Shown: positions 43,489-52,466, counted from the first letter of the stretch. The stretch: DNA of 64,000 nt from Leucobacter musarum subsp. musarum (GCF_001273845.1 NZ_JHBW01000086.1:1-64000); one strand, 5' to 3'. Program-made: numbers and translations. Notes: generated by a model from the letters alone, not told the origin.

Positions 43489-44937
43489 ATGGAGAATGCT
43501 GCGTTCGACCTCGCCATCATCGGTTCCGGATCGGGCAACTCGCTCATCACCCCGTACTGGGATGACCGACGGGTCGCCATCGCGGAGCAGGGCACGTTCG
43601 GCGGCACCTGCTTGAACGTCGGGTGCATCCCGACCAAGATGTTCGTGCGGCCGGCGGCATTGGCGCGCGGGCCGGAGGAGGCTGCCCGACTCGGGGTGAC
43701 CCAGCACACCGACTCGGTCGATTGGCCGGGGATGCGCGATCGCATCTTCGGCAGGATCGATGCCATCTCGGCCGGGGGCGAACGCTATCGACGCGATGAG
43801 CTCGACAACGTCTCGCTGATCTCGCAGCGTGTGCGCCTGACCGGAACGCACGGCTTCGTCGCCGATGACGGCACTCGCGTCGAGGCGAAGCAACTCGTCA
43901 TCGCCGCGGGGTCGCGTGCGGTGCTGCCCGATGTTCCGGGCATCGATCTGCCCCAGGTGCACACCTCCGACACGATCATGCGGTTGCCCGAACTGCCGCG
44001 TCGCGTGCTGGTCGTCGGCGGCGGATACATCGCGGCCGAATTCGCGAACATCTTCTCGTCGTTCGGTTCGGAGGTGACACATGTGCACCGAGGGGAGCGC
44101 TTGCTGCGCCGATCCGACGATGACATCGCGGAGCGCTTCACCAGCGAGGCCGCCCGGCAGTGGGACCTGCGGCTCGAGCGCGAGCTCGCCTCGGTGCACC
44201 TCGGCGATGACGGCGGCGTCGTCGCGGAATTGGTGCCGTCGGGAAACGCTGCTGCCGGATCACCGAACGCATCGGAGCGCATCGCGGTCGATGTCGTGCT
44301 GGTCGCGGTGGGCCGCACGCCGAACTCCGATCTCGTGGGCGCGCGCGAGGCCGGGCTCGATCTGCACGAGGACGGCCGGATCGCCGTCGACGCGTTCCAG
44401 CGTGTGCTCTCGGGCGGCGAGCCCGTCGCGGGGCTCTACGCGCTCGGCGACATCAGCTCGGCCGCGCAGCTCAAACACGTCGCGAATCATGAGGCGCGCG
44501 TGGTGGCCCACAATCTCGAGCACCCCGATGACCTTCGCCCGTCGCGACAAGAGGTGATCCCGGCAGCGATCTTCACCGACCCCGAGATCGCCCAGGTGGG
44601 CTGGACGGAGGCCGAGGCGGTTGCCGAGATCGGTGCCGACCACGTGACGACCAAAGTGCAGGCCTACGGCGATACCGCGTACGGGTGGGCGCTGGAAGAC
44701 CGCACGGGTGTCTTCAAGATCGTCGCGGACCGTCGTGACGGACGCATTCTGGGAGCGCACGTGCTGGGGTATCAGGCATCGAACCTCATTCAGGTCGTGG
44801 TGACGGCGATGAGCTTCGGCATCGACGCCCACACGGCTGCGCGCGGCCAGTACTGGATTCACCCCGCGCTGATGGAGGTCGCGGAGAACGCGCTCCTCGG
44901 ACTCGATGTGCCGACAGGAGCGCGCCCTCCGCTCTAA
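43489..44937 (+). CDS. mtr: Mycothione reductase
   Basis: 482 residues. A homodimeric flavoprotein disulfide reductase that regenerates mycothiol from mycothione with NADPH, keeping the actinobacterial redox buffer reduced. Visible: FAD motif LAIIGSGSGN, redox pair in GGTCLNVGCIPTK, NAD(P)H motif VLVVGGGYIAAEFA, the second FAD motif GLYALGDIS and the interface His in YWIHPALMEVAENA. SGSGNS-type N-terminus and YWIHPAL distinguish it from glutathione reductase and lipoamide dehydrogenase. Probably transcribed from its own leaderless promoter. Confidence 0.94.
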   Translation: MENAAFDLAIIGSGSGNSLITPYWDDRRVAIAEQGTFGGTCLNVGCIPTKMFVRPAALARGPEEAARLGVTQHTDSVDWPGMRDRIFGRIDAISAGGERYRRDELDNVSLISQRVRLTGTHGFVADDGTRVEAKQLVIAAGSRAVLPDVPGIDLPQVHTSDTIMRLPELPRRVLVVGGGYIAAEFANIFSSFGSEVTHVHRGERLLRRSDDDIAERFTSEAARQWDLRLERELASVHLGDDGGVVAELVPSGNAAAGSPNASERIAVDVVLVAVGRTPNSDLVGAREAGLDLHEDGRIAVDAFQRVLSGGEPVAGLYALGDISSAAQLKHVANHEARVVAHNLEHPDDLRPSRQEVIPAAIFTDPEIAQVGWTEAEAVAEIGADHVTTKVQAYGDTAYGWALEDRTGVFKIVADRRDGRILGAHVLGYQASNLIQVVVTAMSFGIDAHTAARGQYWIHPALMEVAENALLGLDVPTGARPPL

Positions 44938-44953
44938 GCGGTGTGCGGAAAGA

Positions 44954-44976
44954 CCCGGTCAGTTCTGCTGACCGGG
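44954..44976. terminator. Bidirectional terminator at the mtr/DUF4353 convergence
   Basis: CCCGGTCAG, 5-base loop, CTGACCGGG: perfect 9-base-pair stem. It includes the stop codon of the lipoprotein gene (44959-44961). Confidence 0.6.
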
Positions 44977-46629
44977 GCCGCCCATGCCGCCACCCTGACC
45001 GGTCGGAGCGCCCTGCCCGCCTCCGAAGCCGCCGCCCTGACCCGCAGCCGACTCACCGGCCGTCGCGGTGCCGGCCTCGGAGCCGTTCACCAGCAGGGTG
45101 TACGACTCGCCGGTCGCGATGTCTGCCGAAGAAGCGGTGATCGCGCCCGCCGACTTCGCCGCGGTCGCGGTGGCGACGGTCGCTCCCGAACTGTCGACCA
45201 CGGTGACAGTGTCGCCCGCGGCGACCTGGCCCGTCAGCATGACCCAGCCCTGCCCCGATGCGTCGCTCGGCGACTGCTCCATGCCGCCGTTGCCGAACGC
45301 CACCAGGATGCCGCCCGTGATCGAGAGATCGCCGTTCGCGTCGAGGGCGCCGTTCATCGAGGCGCTCGGACCGTACACGGTGATCGTGCCGCCCGAGATC
45401 GTGAGCGAGCCGTTGGAGTCGAGACCGTCGCCTTCTGCGTTCACGGTGACGGTGCCGCCCGAGATCTCGACGCGTTGACCGCCGTCGGCCATGTCGCCGC
45501 CGCCCATCCCGTTCTCGGCGCTAGTGCCGCTCGAATCCGTGCTGGTGGTCGCGGAGCTGGCCGATCCCGAACCGTTCAGCCCGTCGTCGCTGGAGGTCAC
45601 CGAGACCGTACCGCCGCCGATGCCGATCGCGGCGGCCTCGATGCCCTCGTTCGACTGCGTGATGTTCACGCTGCCGTCGCCGATCGATACGATCGCCTCG
45701 GCCTTCACGCCGTCGTCCACGGCCGATACGGTGAGGTCTCCGCCCGAGATGACGGTATCGGTCTGGGCCTGCACGCCGTCGTCGCCGGCGGTGATGTCGA
45801 TCGTGCCTCCCGACACCCAGATGTACCCCTGGGTGTCGTCGGAATCCTGGTCGCTCTTCAGTCCGTCGCCGCCGGTCGCCGTGAGCTCGAGCGTGCCGCC
45901 GGAGACGACGAGCGAGTCCTTGCCGCGGAGGGCGTCGTCAGCGGCCGTCACGGTGATGGTGCCCGAGAGGATGACGAGGTCGTCGGTGCTCACGATGCCG
46001 TCATTGCCGTTACCGGCGACGGTGAGCGCACCGGTGCCGGAGATGGTGAGATCGGCGTGCGAGTGGATCGCCGCGTTGGCATCGGCGTCGTCCGCGTAGC
46101 TCGAGGCGTCGGAGACCGCGTTCTTCGACCCGTCGGTGAGATACATCGCGACGTCATCGGCCGTCTGCACGTCGATCGCCGCCCCCGCGGTGTTCGTGAT
46201 CGTGGCGCCGTCGAGCACAAGCACGACCTGCGCGTCGTCGGGGGCGGCGACCACCACGGTGCCGTCGAAGCTGCCGGCGAGCCGGTACACGCCGCCGGCG
46301 GAGATGGTGAGCGTCGGGGTACCCGACGCATCGCTGACGGCGACCGCGTCGCTCTCGTCCGTCGCCGAATCTCCGTTCAGTGCGATGTCCACCGCGTCGT
46401 CGAGCTTCCACTCGTCATCGTTCACGGTGGTCGCGTTCGCGTTGGCGGCGAGCACGTCGTCCGGGCTGAGATCGCCCGTGAACGCCGCGGAGACCGCCGT
46501 AGTGGTCGACCCGTCGCTGCCGGAGGTCGTGGTTGCCGACGAGGTGACCGCGGTGCAGCCGGCGAGGAGGCCTCCGCAGAGGAGCACCGCGGAGGTGGCC
46601 AAGACGGTGCGTTTGAGTGAGGGGGTCAT
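44959..46629 (-). CDS. Carbohydrate-binding domain lipoprotein (DUF4353-type beta-helix)
   Basis: 556 residues from ATG 46629. Lipobox LLAGC (Cys25). The body (about residues 60-480) repeats short strands of the form I-S-G-G-T-h-T-h, with N/D turns such as NGNDGIVSTDDLVILSGT, a right-handed beta-helix like DUF4353/pectate-lyase folds. A C-terminal part is Gly/Gln-rich and ends in GGGMGGPGQQN. The protein is surface-exposed on the outer face of the membrane. It follows the polyphosphate polymerase gene with a 4-base overlap and shares its Gly/Met-rich tail style with the CotH protein at 32330. Confidence 0.85.
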   Translation of the reverse strand: MTPSLKRTVLATSAVLLCGGLLAGCTAVTSSATTTSGSDGSTTTAVSAAFTGDLSPDDVLAANANATTVNDDEWKLDDAVDIALNGDSATDESDAVAVSDASGTPTLTISAGGVYRLAGSFDGTVVVAAPDDAQVVLVLDGATITNTAGAAIDVQTADDVAMYLTDGSKNAVSDASSYADDADANAAIHSHADLTISGTGALTVAGNGNDGIVSTDDLVILSGTITVTAADDALRGKDSLVVSGGTLELTATGGDGLKSDQDSDDTQGYIWVSGGTIDITAGDDGVQAQTDTVISGGDLTVSAVDDGVKAEAIVSIGDGSVNITQSNEGIEAAAIGIGGGTVSVTSSDDGLNGSGSASSATTSTDSSGTSAENGMGGGDMADGGQRVEISGGTVTVNAEGDGLDSNGSLTISGGTITVYGPSASMNGALDANGDLSITGGILVAFGNGGMEQSPSDASGQGWVMLTGQVAAGDTVTVVDSSGATVATATAAKSAGAITASSADIATGESYTLLVNGSEAGTATAGESAAGQGGGFGGGQGAPTGQGGGMGGPGQQN

Positions 46630-47489
46630 GCTGCGTCCTCCAAGGAATCGGGGGTGTGGGGGTGGGGTGCGGTGCGCCGGGGGATCGGACCGGCGGAGGA
46701 GGCGCGAGGCGGAACCGAATGGTCGGCATCCGAGAAAGTGTCGCGCAGGACGCGCGCCCACTTGTTGCTCGGCAGCTCGGGGTGCAGCGCCGCGGTGCCG
46801 GTGCCGAACTTGCTGATGCCTTGCGGGCGATGTCCGAGTCGCCAGAGCGCCCGGTCGATGGCGGTGGCGGGGCCCGCTGACTTGGATTCGATGATCACGT
46901 GCGTGGGGAGCGCGACGCGCTCGCCGCCGGCGTCGATCCAGTCGAGCTCGGTGTCGATGGTGGCCCGGCTGCCGCCGGGAGCGAGCAGAGTGGTGCGGCA
47001 GTACCGCGTGGTGATCGTCGGGCGCATCTCGTGAGTCAGGTTCGGATCGAGCCCGATCGCCTCCAACGATTCCCCGACGTACCGGTGCCCCTCGGGGGTC
47101 AATCGGTCGAGGTGGTCGGCGGGGTAGGGAATGCGCTCCTTCACCGTCGCCCCCCGGCCGCCGCGCGTCTTCATCTCGAGGTAGGCGGTGCCGCTCGAGA
47201 GGTAGGCGCGGGTGCGCAATTTGAAGCGACGGCGACGCGGTCGTGCGGCGAGGTGGTAGCTGAGTCGATCCGGGGTGTCGAAGTACACGGAGGAGTACGC
47301 GAAGGCGCGTTCGCCGGCGATATCGAGCACGCGGGTGGCCGGGTCGACGGCGGCGAGCAGGTGCGCGGCGTCGGCGGCCGGAAGCAGATACTTGCGGTCG
47401 ACGCGGGTGAGGAGCGCCGCGTCCGAGACGAGCTCATCGAGGTCGATCGGAGCGAGGGAGTCGGCGATGCGGCTGAGTTCGGCGGTCAT
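46626..47489 (-). CDS. VTC-domain polyphosphate polymerase-like protein
   Basis: 287 residues from ATG 47489. Residues about 20-235 match the VTC tunnel fold that in eukaryotes makes polyphosphate from ATP: RVDRKYLLP (basic strand at the entrance), VYFDTPD, RRRRFKLRTRAYLSSGTAYLEMKTRGGRG with the paired basic residues and E-x-K, and HVIIESKSAG near residue 210. The final 50 residues are disordered. Bacterial VTC proteins have not been shown in all cases to make polyphosphate. Overlaps the neighbouring genes by 4 bases on both sides. Confidence 0.88.
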   Translation of the reverse strand: MTAELSRIADSLAPIDLDELVSDAALLTRVDRKYLLPAADAAHLLAAVDPATRVLDIAGERAFAYSSVYFDTPDRLSYHLAARPRRRRFKLRTRAYLSSGTAYLEMKTRGGRGATVKERIPYPADHLDRLTPEGHRYVGESLEAIGLDPNLTHEMRPTITTRYCRTTLLAPGGSRATIDTELDWIDAGGERVALPTHVIIESKSAGPATAIDRALWRLGHRPQGISKFGTGTAALHPELPSNKWARVLRDTFSDADHSVPPRASSAGPIPRRTAPHPHTPDSLEDAA

Positions 47490-48100
47490 CGGGCTGCCAC
47501 CTCGGTACGCCCCGCAGTGCGACCCGCCGTGTGCATCTGAGGTGCCGGCGGCGCGGGCAACCGATAGCGCACGTCGACGAGCGTCGTGTCGTTCACGAAA
47601 TCGAGATCCTGCACGGTGAGCGAGGTCACGCGTGCGCCGAGCCGCTGCTCGATCTCGCCGCGCAATTCGTGTTCGTCGACGATCGCGCGATCGAGGCGTA
47701 CGACCTGGTGCCGGCTGCGTGCGAGCAGGGCCGGGTGATCCGCCGCCCACATGACGACGAGAATGAGCGCGATACACAGGATCGGCGTGACCAGGCTGGC
47801 GGTGTTCAGCCCGCCGAGCAGTCCCATCGCGAGCGCCGAGAAGTAATAGGCGACCTCGCGCTGCGAGATCTCCGAGGAGCGGAGACGGATGATGGAGAGC
47901 ACCCCGAAGAGACCGAGACCGAGACCGAGGGCGACCTCAGCCGTGCTCAGCACCGTCGCGACCGCGAGTACGCCGATGTTCACGCCGAGAAAGGCGACGA
48001 CGAGGTCGCGGCGGCGATGGCGGCGGTAGTAGATGCCGAAGGTGAGGATGAGCGCTGCGGCGAGGTCGACGGCGATGAGGATGAGAGTGCTGGACGTCAC
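47486..48100 (-). CDS. DUF4956 membrane protein
   Basis: 204 residues. Four membrane helices at about residues 5-25, 33-60, 88-110 and 115-130, with the diagnostic central block GLGLFGVLSIIRLRSSEISQREVAYYFSALAMGLL shortened here to its landmarks (RLRSSEIS and ALAMGL, about residues 70-95). A cytoplasmic domain of about 65 residues follows. DUF4956 proteins accompany VTC and CotH genes in many bacteria and are thought to be their membrane partner. First gene of the operon. Confidence 0.9.
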   Translation of the reverse strand: MTSSTLILIAVDLAAALILTFGIYYRRHRRRDLVVAFLGVNIGVLAVATVLSTAEVALGLGLGLFGVLSIIRLRSSEISQREVAYYFSALAMGLLGGLNTASLVTPILCIALILVVMWAADHPALLARSRHQVVRLDRAIVDEHELRGEIEQRLGARVTSLTVQDLDFVNDTTLVDVRYRLPAPPAPQMHTAGRTAGRTEVAAR

Positions 48101-48244
48101 GGGATCTCCAGGATCGAGGGCGGTGGGGCGGGGCCCCGGTGGATACTGGATCCATTCGAACCGGTGATGCTATGTGAAAGTTATGCAATCGCTTCGCGAA
48201 AGATGAATCGCAGGTAAACGGGCGCGCTCGCGCCGTCCTGCAAT

Positions 48245-48694
48245 TCAGCCCTGCAGCAGTGCGGGGAAGATGTAATCGGTGTTCAGCGGAGCAATATCAT
48301 CGCGATCGCTTGCAGGATCGATCCACTCCACCGCAGCGATCTCCGCCAGCGGCCCGGCGGCGTCGGCCGACTCCACGAACGGGTGCTCGAACACGGTCGC
48401 CTCCACGATGTGACCGGGTTCGTTCGCCGCCACCGCACGGAAGACGCCCAGCGGGCGCAGCAGTTCGCGGTCGAGATCGATACCCAGCTCCTCGCCGAAC
48501 TCGCGGACCGCGGTGTCGATCGGCGCCTCATCAGGCTCGTGCTTGCCGCCCGGCAGCATGAACGACGCGGTGCCTCGCTTGCGCACGTTGAGCACCCGCC
48601 CGGCCGCATCGCGCATGACGACGGCGCTGACGCGAATCACGCGCTCAGCGATGCTCGGGTGCTCCGGAACGTCGCGGTGCTCCTGTGGATTCAC
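48245..48694 (-). CDS. Nudix hydrolase
   Basis: 149 residues from GTG 48694, which overlaps the stop of the M15 peptidase gene (GTGA). The Nudix box is complete: GGKHEPDEAPIDTAVREFGE followed by ELGI (G-x5-E-x7-R-E-U-x-E-E-x-G-U). It hydrolyses nucleoside diphosphates linked to another group; substrate not predictable. Translationally coupled to the preceding gene. Confidence 0.9.
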   Translation of the reverse strand: MNPQEHRDVPEHPSIAERVIRVSAVVMRDAAGRVLNVRKRGTASFMLPGGKHEPDEAPIDTAVREFGEELGIDLDRELLRPLGVFRAVAANEPGHIVEATVFEHPFVESADAAGPLAEIAAVEWIDPASDRDDIAPLNTDYIFPALLQG

Positions 48695-49494
48695 GAGGCG
48701 TACCCGGGGGCTGCAGGGAGACCGAAGAATTCCTCGAGCGTGGTGACACCGGTGTCGCGCAGGTGCTGGGCGAGGTCGGGGCCGACGAATCGGAAATGCC
48801 AGGGCTCGGGCATGAATCCGGTGACCTCCTGCTTGCCGTCGGGGTAGCGCACGAGAAACCCGTACTCGGCCGCGTGCTCGGCGAGCCAGACACCGGCCGG
48901 GGTGTCGCCGAAGCACGCAGAGAGGTAGCAGTCGCCGTGATCGTCGAGGTCGATCACCAGGCCGGTCTGGTGCTCCGAGAAGCCGGGGCGCGCCGAATAG
49001 GTGTCGGCGGCCTCCTGGCCGTCGCGGGCGACGTAGCTGTCGTAGAGAGAGACCTGCGTCGCGTAGTCGCGGTAGGCGCTGATGATGCGGACGTCGAGCC
49101 CCGCGTCGGCTGCACCCGCGATGAACGCCTCGGCAGCCCGCGCGGCCGGTTCGCGCAGCGGTTGGGTGAACTCGTTCTCGACGCCCTCCGGCATGACGAG
49201 GTCGGTGGGGGCGAAGCCGAGGGGCTGCAGCGGACGCAATTTGTTGCTCACGACCCAGATCGACATCGGATCATCGGTCGAATTCGCGGTCGCGTCGAAC
49301 GCCGGTGCGGTCGGCGATGGGGTCGACGGCTCCGTCGTAGCGGGCGCCACTGACGTAGACGAGGACGAGGACGAAGTCGAAGCGCCCGATGCGTCGTTCG
49401 GCTCGGGGGCGCACCCGGCGCTGCCGAGCACCGCTGCAGAGGCCAGGAGGGCGATCGTCGCGCGGGTGATCGCTCGCAGTGTCATACCCTCCAT
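48691..49494 (-). CDS. D-Ala-D-Ala carboxypeptidase-type lipoprotein (VanY/M15 family)
   Basis: 267 residues from ATG 49494 (ATG 49485 is the alternative). Lipobox GSAGC (Cys28), then a long Ser/Thr/Pro spacer. M15 domain about residues 95-255: the zinc site is S-x-H-Q-x-G-x-x-x-D in SEHQTGLVIDLDD and the downstream E-P-W-H in PEPWHFRF. ISAYRDYATQ is the family signature. It trims peptidoglycan stem peptides at the cell surface; a role in vancomycin resistance should not be assumed. Confidence 0.92.
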   Translation of the reverse strand: MEGMTLRAITRATIALLASAAVLGSAGCAPEPNDASGASTSSSSSSTSVAPATTEPSTPSPTAPAFDATANSTDDPMSIWVVSNKLRPLQPLGFAPTDLVMPEGVENEFTQPLREPAARAAEAFIAGAADAGLDVRIISAYRDYATQVSLYDSYVARDGQEAADTYSARPGFSEHQTGLVIDLDDHGDCYLSACFGDTPAGVWLAEHAAEYGFLVRYPDGKQEVTGFMPEPWHFRFVGPDLAQHLRDTGVTTLEEFFGLPAAPGYAS

Positions 49495-49541
49495 CGTAGC
49501 GTTCGGGCTCGATCCGACGCCCGACTGTCGGAGGCCCCGGC

Positions 49542-49547
49542 TAGGCT
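49542..49547 (+). promoter_or_regulatory. -10 element of a leaderless capA transcript
   Basis: TAGGCT ends 7 bases before the ATG at 49555. Confidence 0.4.
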
Positions 49548-49554
49548 GGAACGC

Positions 49555-50868
49555 ATGGATGACGGCAGCGGATCGCGCACCCCTGAACCCGGGTACACCC
49601 CCATCGCGGTGACCGGCAGGAAGCGGCTCTCGCGTCGCGCTCGCACGGCGATCACGCTCGGTGCGATCGCCGTAATCGTGCTCGGTCTGGGCGGAGGAGC
49701 AGCGGCGCTCGTCTGGGGCGCGTCGCGCGACGAAGCGCCGCCGGTCGCAACCCCCGCACCGAGCCCGAGTGCGTCGCCGACCCCTGAATCGGAGCCGACG
49801 GAGGCTCCCGCGACCGGTGACAACGACGGATCGGTGCACGTCATCGCCATGGGCGACATGCTGCCGCACGACTCGGTAAACGCCAACGCGCTCGGCGCAG
49901 ATGGCACGTACGACTACGGCCAATTCTTCTCGGGCATCGCCCCGCAACTCGCCGCCGCCGAAGTGACCTTCTGCAACCAGGAGGTGCCGAGCGCCGGCGT
50001 CGACTTTGGCATCAGTGGGTACCCCACCTTCAACGCGCCCGCAGAGTTCGCGCAGGCGCTGCAGGCCACGGCAGGGTGTGACCTCGTGAACATCGCCACG
50101 AACCATTCGGCTGACCTCGGCGCCGCCGGTATCGCGGCGACCCGCGGCGTCTGGGACGGGCTGGCACCGGCCGTCGTTGATGGCGCCAACCGCACGGCCG
50201 AAGAACAGCGCTCGGTGCCGGTGTTCGAGCAGGGCGGCATCACCTTCGCTCTCGTGTCGTTCGCCGAGTACTCGAATGCCCCCATCGACGGGGTCTCGCT
50301 GAACATGATGAGCGATACGGCCCTCGTCACCGATCTCATGACGCAGGCGCGCGCTGCGGCCGACGTGGTCATTGTCTCGGCGCACTGGGGCACCGAAGAC
50401 TCGCACGAGGTCAACGACCAGCAGCGGGCATTTGCGCAGCAGGTCGCCGATCTCGGTGCCGACGTCATCGTCGGCACCGGCCCGCACGTGCTGCAGCCCA
50501 CGGCCTGGCTCGACCGCGCCGATGGCGGGCGCACGCTCGTCTGGTACTCGATCGGCAACATGTTCAACACCCAGATTGAACTCGACCAGCGCACCGGGGT
50601 GATCGCAGGCTTCGATGCGGTGCGCGACTCGGCAACCGGCGCGGTGAGCATTGCGAACCCGACCGGCATCCTCACCTACATGCACTACGACTGGACGGCG
50701 GAGCAGGAGGCGGCGAACGATCTGCTCGCCCGCACGAACCTGTCGATCACGCCGCTGGTGCAGGCGGACGCGCTGCTGGCGACGACGCGCTTCGGCGTGA
50801 CCGCCGAGCAACAGGTGGCGACATCGAGTGCGATTCTCGGCCCGGACGTCACCATCCTTCCGGAGTAG
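49555..50868 (+). CDS. CapA-family protein (PGA_cap metallophosphatase-like domain)
   Basis: 437 residues. Basic N-terminus, one membrane helix (about 32-54), Pro/Ser/Thr linker, then a CapA domain (about 95-370): VIAMGDMLPH, FCNQEVPSAG, VNIATNHSADLG, VIVSAHWGTED and IVGTGPHVLQP, then WYSIGNMF. These are the conserved metal-binding motifs (D, N-H, H-W, G-H-x-H-like) of the poly-gamma-glutamate capsule protein family. Many CapA-like proteins have no capsule; the extracellular role here is open. Confidence 0.88.
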   Translation: MDDGSGSRTPEPGYTPIAVTGRKRLSRRARTAITLGAIAVIVLGLGGGAAALVWGASRDEAPPVATPAPSPSASPTPESEPTEAPATGDNDGSVHVIAMGDMLPHDSVNANALGADGTYDYGQFFSGIAPQLAAAEVTFCNQEVPSAGVDFGISGYPTFNAPAEFAQALQATAGCDLVNIATNHSADLGAAGIAATRGVWDGLAPAVVDGANRTAEEQRSVPVFEQGGITFALVSFAEYSNAPIDGVSLNMMSDTALVTDLMTQARAAADVVIVSAHWGTEDSHEVNDQQRAFAQQVADLGADVIVGTGPHVLQPTAWLDRADGGRTLVWYSIGNMFNTQIELDQRTGVIAGFDAVRDSATGAVSIANPTGILTYMHYDWTAEQEAANDLLARTNLSITPLVQADALLATTRFGVTAEQQVATSSAILGPDVTILPE

Positions 50869-50917
50869 CGCCGCCTGCCTCCGAGAAGTACGCCCGTCCG
50901 CTGGCGAGCTCGGCGCC

Positions 50918-51757
50918 TCAGTCGTGCGCGAGCGCCCGGTAATCGTCGACGCTCAGACGGTCGCCGATCACGGGGAACTCGCCGCGCACCTCCGCGACCC
51001 GCGCGCCGTCGAGTTCGACGACGAGCACCTCTTCCGCGTCGCCGCACTCGGCGACGATGCGCCCGGACGGGTCGACGACGCGGCTGAACCCACCGAGCTG
51101 CACGTCGCCCTGCGCGCCGCAGGCGTTCACCGCGATCACCCAGAGCTGGTGCTCCACCGCCCGAGCCTGGGTCAGCAAGCGCCAGTGCTCGCGACGTGCC
51201 GCCGGCCACGCCGCAGGCACGATGACGGCTTCGGCGCCGCGGGCGCTCAGCTCTTGCCACAGGCCCGGAAAGCGCAGGTCATAGCAGGTCGTGCTGCCGG
51301 TCGGGCCGAGCGGCCCCGGCACGACACTGAGGCTCGACCCCGGGGTGAGCAACTGCGATTCGAGCGACTGATAGCCGAACACGTGAATCTTGCGATACGT
51401 CTGCGCGATCCGCCCGGCGCTATCGATCAACACGGCCGTGTTGTGCAGCCGGCCGTCATTCCCGAGCTCCACGAAGCTGCCCAGGTGCACGGCCGAGCCG
51501 AGGTCGCGCGCCACGCGCTGCGCCATCTGCACCGTCGGCCCGTCCAGCGTCTCCGCACGCTCGCGGTACTGCTCGAACGAGAAGTAGCCGGCGCTCCACA
51601 GCTCGGGCAGCACGAAGAGGTCGACGGGGCCGGTGTGGCGCAGCAGCGCCTCGACGCGGGCGATGCGTGCCTGCGGGAGTTCTGCTTCAGGGCTGGCGAT
51701 CTGCACGAGTGCGACACGGCGCGCGGACTCGGAACGGGCGTGCTCGGTGACCTGCAT
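50918..51757 (-). CDS. Carbon-nitrogen hydrolase (nitrilase superfamily)
   Basis: 279 residues from ATG 51757. Catalytic triad seen: Glu52 in VLPELWSAG, Lys123 in YRKIHVFG, Cys158 in TTCYDLRFP. The CYDLRFP form points to the omega-amidase/Nit2-like branch that cleaves deaminated glutathione or 2-oxoglutaramate-type amides, rather than to nitrilases. Cytoplasmic, single gene. Confidence 0.9.
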   Translation of the reverse strand: MQVTEHARSESARRVALVQIASPEAELPQARIARVEALLRHTGPVDLFVLPELWSAGYFSFEQYRERAETLDGPTVQMAQRVARDLGSAVHLGSFVELGNDGRLHNTAVLIDSAGRIAQTYRKIHVFGYQSLESQLLTPGSSLSVVPGPLGPTGSTTCYDLRFPGLWQELSARGAEAVIVPAAWPAARREHWRLLTQARAVEHQLWVIAVNACGAQGDVQLGGFSRVVDPSGRIVAECGDAEEVLVVELDGARVAEVRGEFPVIGDRLSVDDYRALAHD

Positions 51758-51869
51758 GACTCCCAGCCTAGGTGAGGCGCGCCGAGCGCGACAGCGTCTC
51801 GGGTCATGCGAAGATGGAACGCGGATCGGTTCGCGCGTGCGAGCCGCGCGAACCGGGAATGGTGAGGGT

Positions 51870-52445
51870 ATGACGATCGATACCGCCGAGCTCCCCGACC
51901 CCGAGGGGCCGGAAGATCGACCGACACCGCCGGGCAACCCCGGATGGCTGAGCGACGACGAGCTGAGCTTCGTACGCGGCCGGCTGCCGATCGTGTACGT
52001 CGAAGCGGTGCCCGTGCGCCTCGACGGTCTCGGCCAGGTGGTCGAAGTCGGCCTCCTGCTGCGCAGCACCCCCGAGGGTGTGATGACGCGATCGCTCGTC
52101 TCCGGTCGCGTGCGTTACGGCGAAACGCTGCGAGAGGCGCTCTTCCGTCACCTCGAGAACGACCTCGGGCCGATGGCGTTTCCGCAGATGCCCGCGGCTC
52201 TCGTGCCGGTGCAGGTCGCGGAGTACTTTCCGATGCCCGGCATCTCGCCCTATGTGGATGAGCGGCAGCACGCGGTGTCGCTCGTGTACGTCGTGCCGGT
52301 CACCGGAACCTGCAATCCGCGCCAGGATGCGCTCGAGGTCACGTGGATGGCCCCGGACCAGGCGCTGCACCCGGCGAACCTCGACGAGTTCGTGAATGGC
52401 CGGGGTGCCCTGCTGCGGCAGGCGCTCTCGTCCATGAGCTGCTGA
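51870..52445 (+). CDS. DUF4916 (Nudix-like) protein
   Basis: 191 residues. Contains PGWLSDDELSFVRGRLPIVYVEAVPVR and VSGRVRYGETLREALFRHLENDLGP, which matches the DUF4916 family: a Nudix fold in which the catalytic box has lost much of its signature (here RVRYGETLREALFRHLENDLG instead of the G-x5-E-x7-REU pattern, with E-x-x-x-x-x-x-H). It may bind but not cleave a nucleotide. Common in actinobacteria, function unknown. Confidence 0.85.
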   Translation: MTIDTAELPDPEGPEDRPTPPGNPGWLSDDELSFVRGRLPIVYVEAVPVRLDGLGQVVEVGLLLRSTPEGVMTRSLVSGRVRYGETLREALFRHLENDLGPMAFPQMPAALVPVQVAEYFPMPGISPYVDERQHAVSLVYVVPVTGTCNPRQDALEVTWMAPDQALHPANLDEFVNGRGALLRQALSSMSC

Positions 52446-52447
52446 CC

Positions 52448-52466
52448 GCGGGCGAGGTCGGCCCGC
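52448..52466. terminator. Bidirectional terminator between convergent genes
   Basis: GCGGGC, 7 bases, GCCCGC in the 25-base gap between the DUF4916 and SprT-like genes. Confidence 0.45.

Noticed and set aside
44941-46620. A 559-codon plus-strand frame opposite the DUF4353 lipoprotein
   Set aside because: Arg/Gly-rich translation typical of a mirror frame. The minus-strand frame has a lipobox and repeats that fit a real protein.
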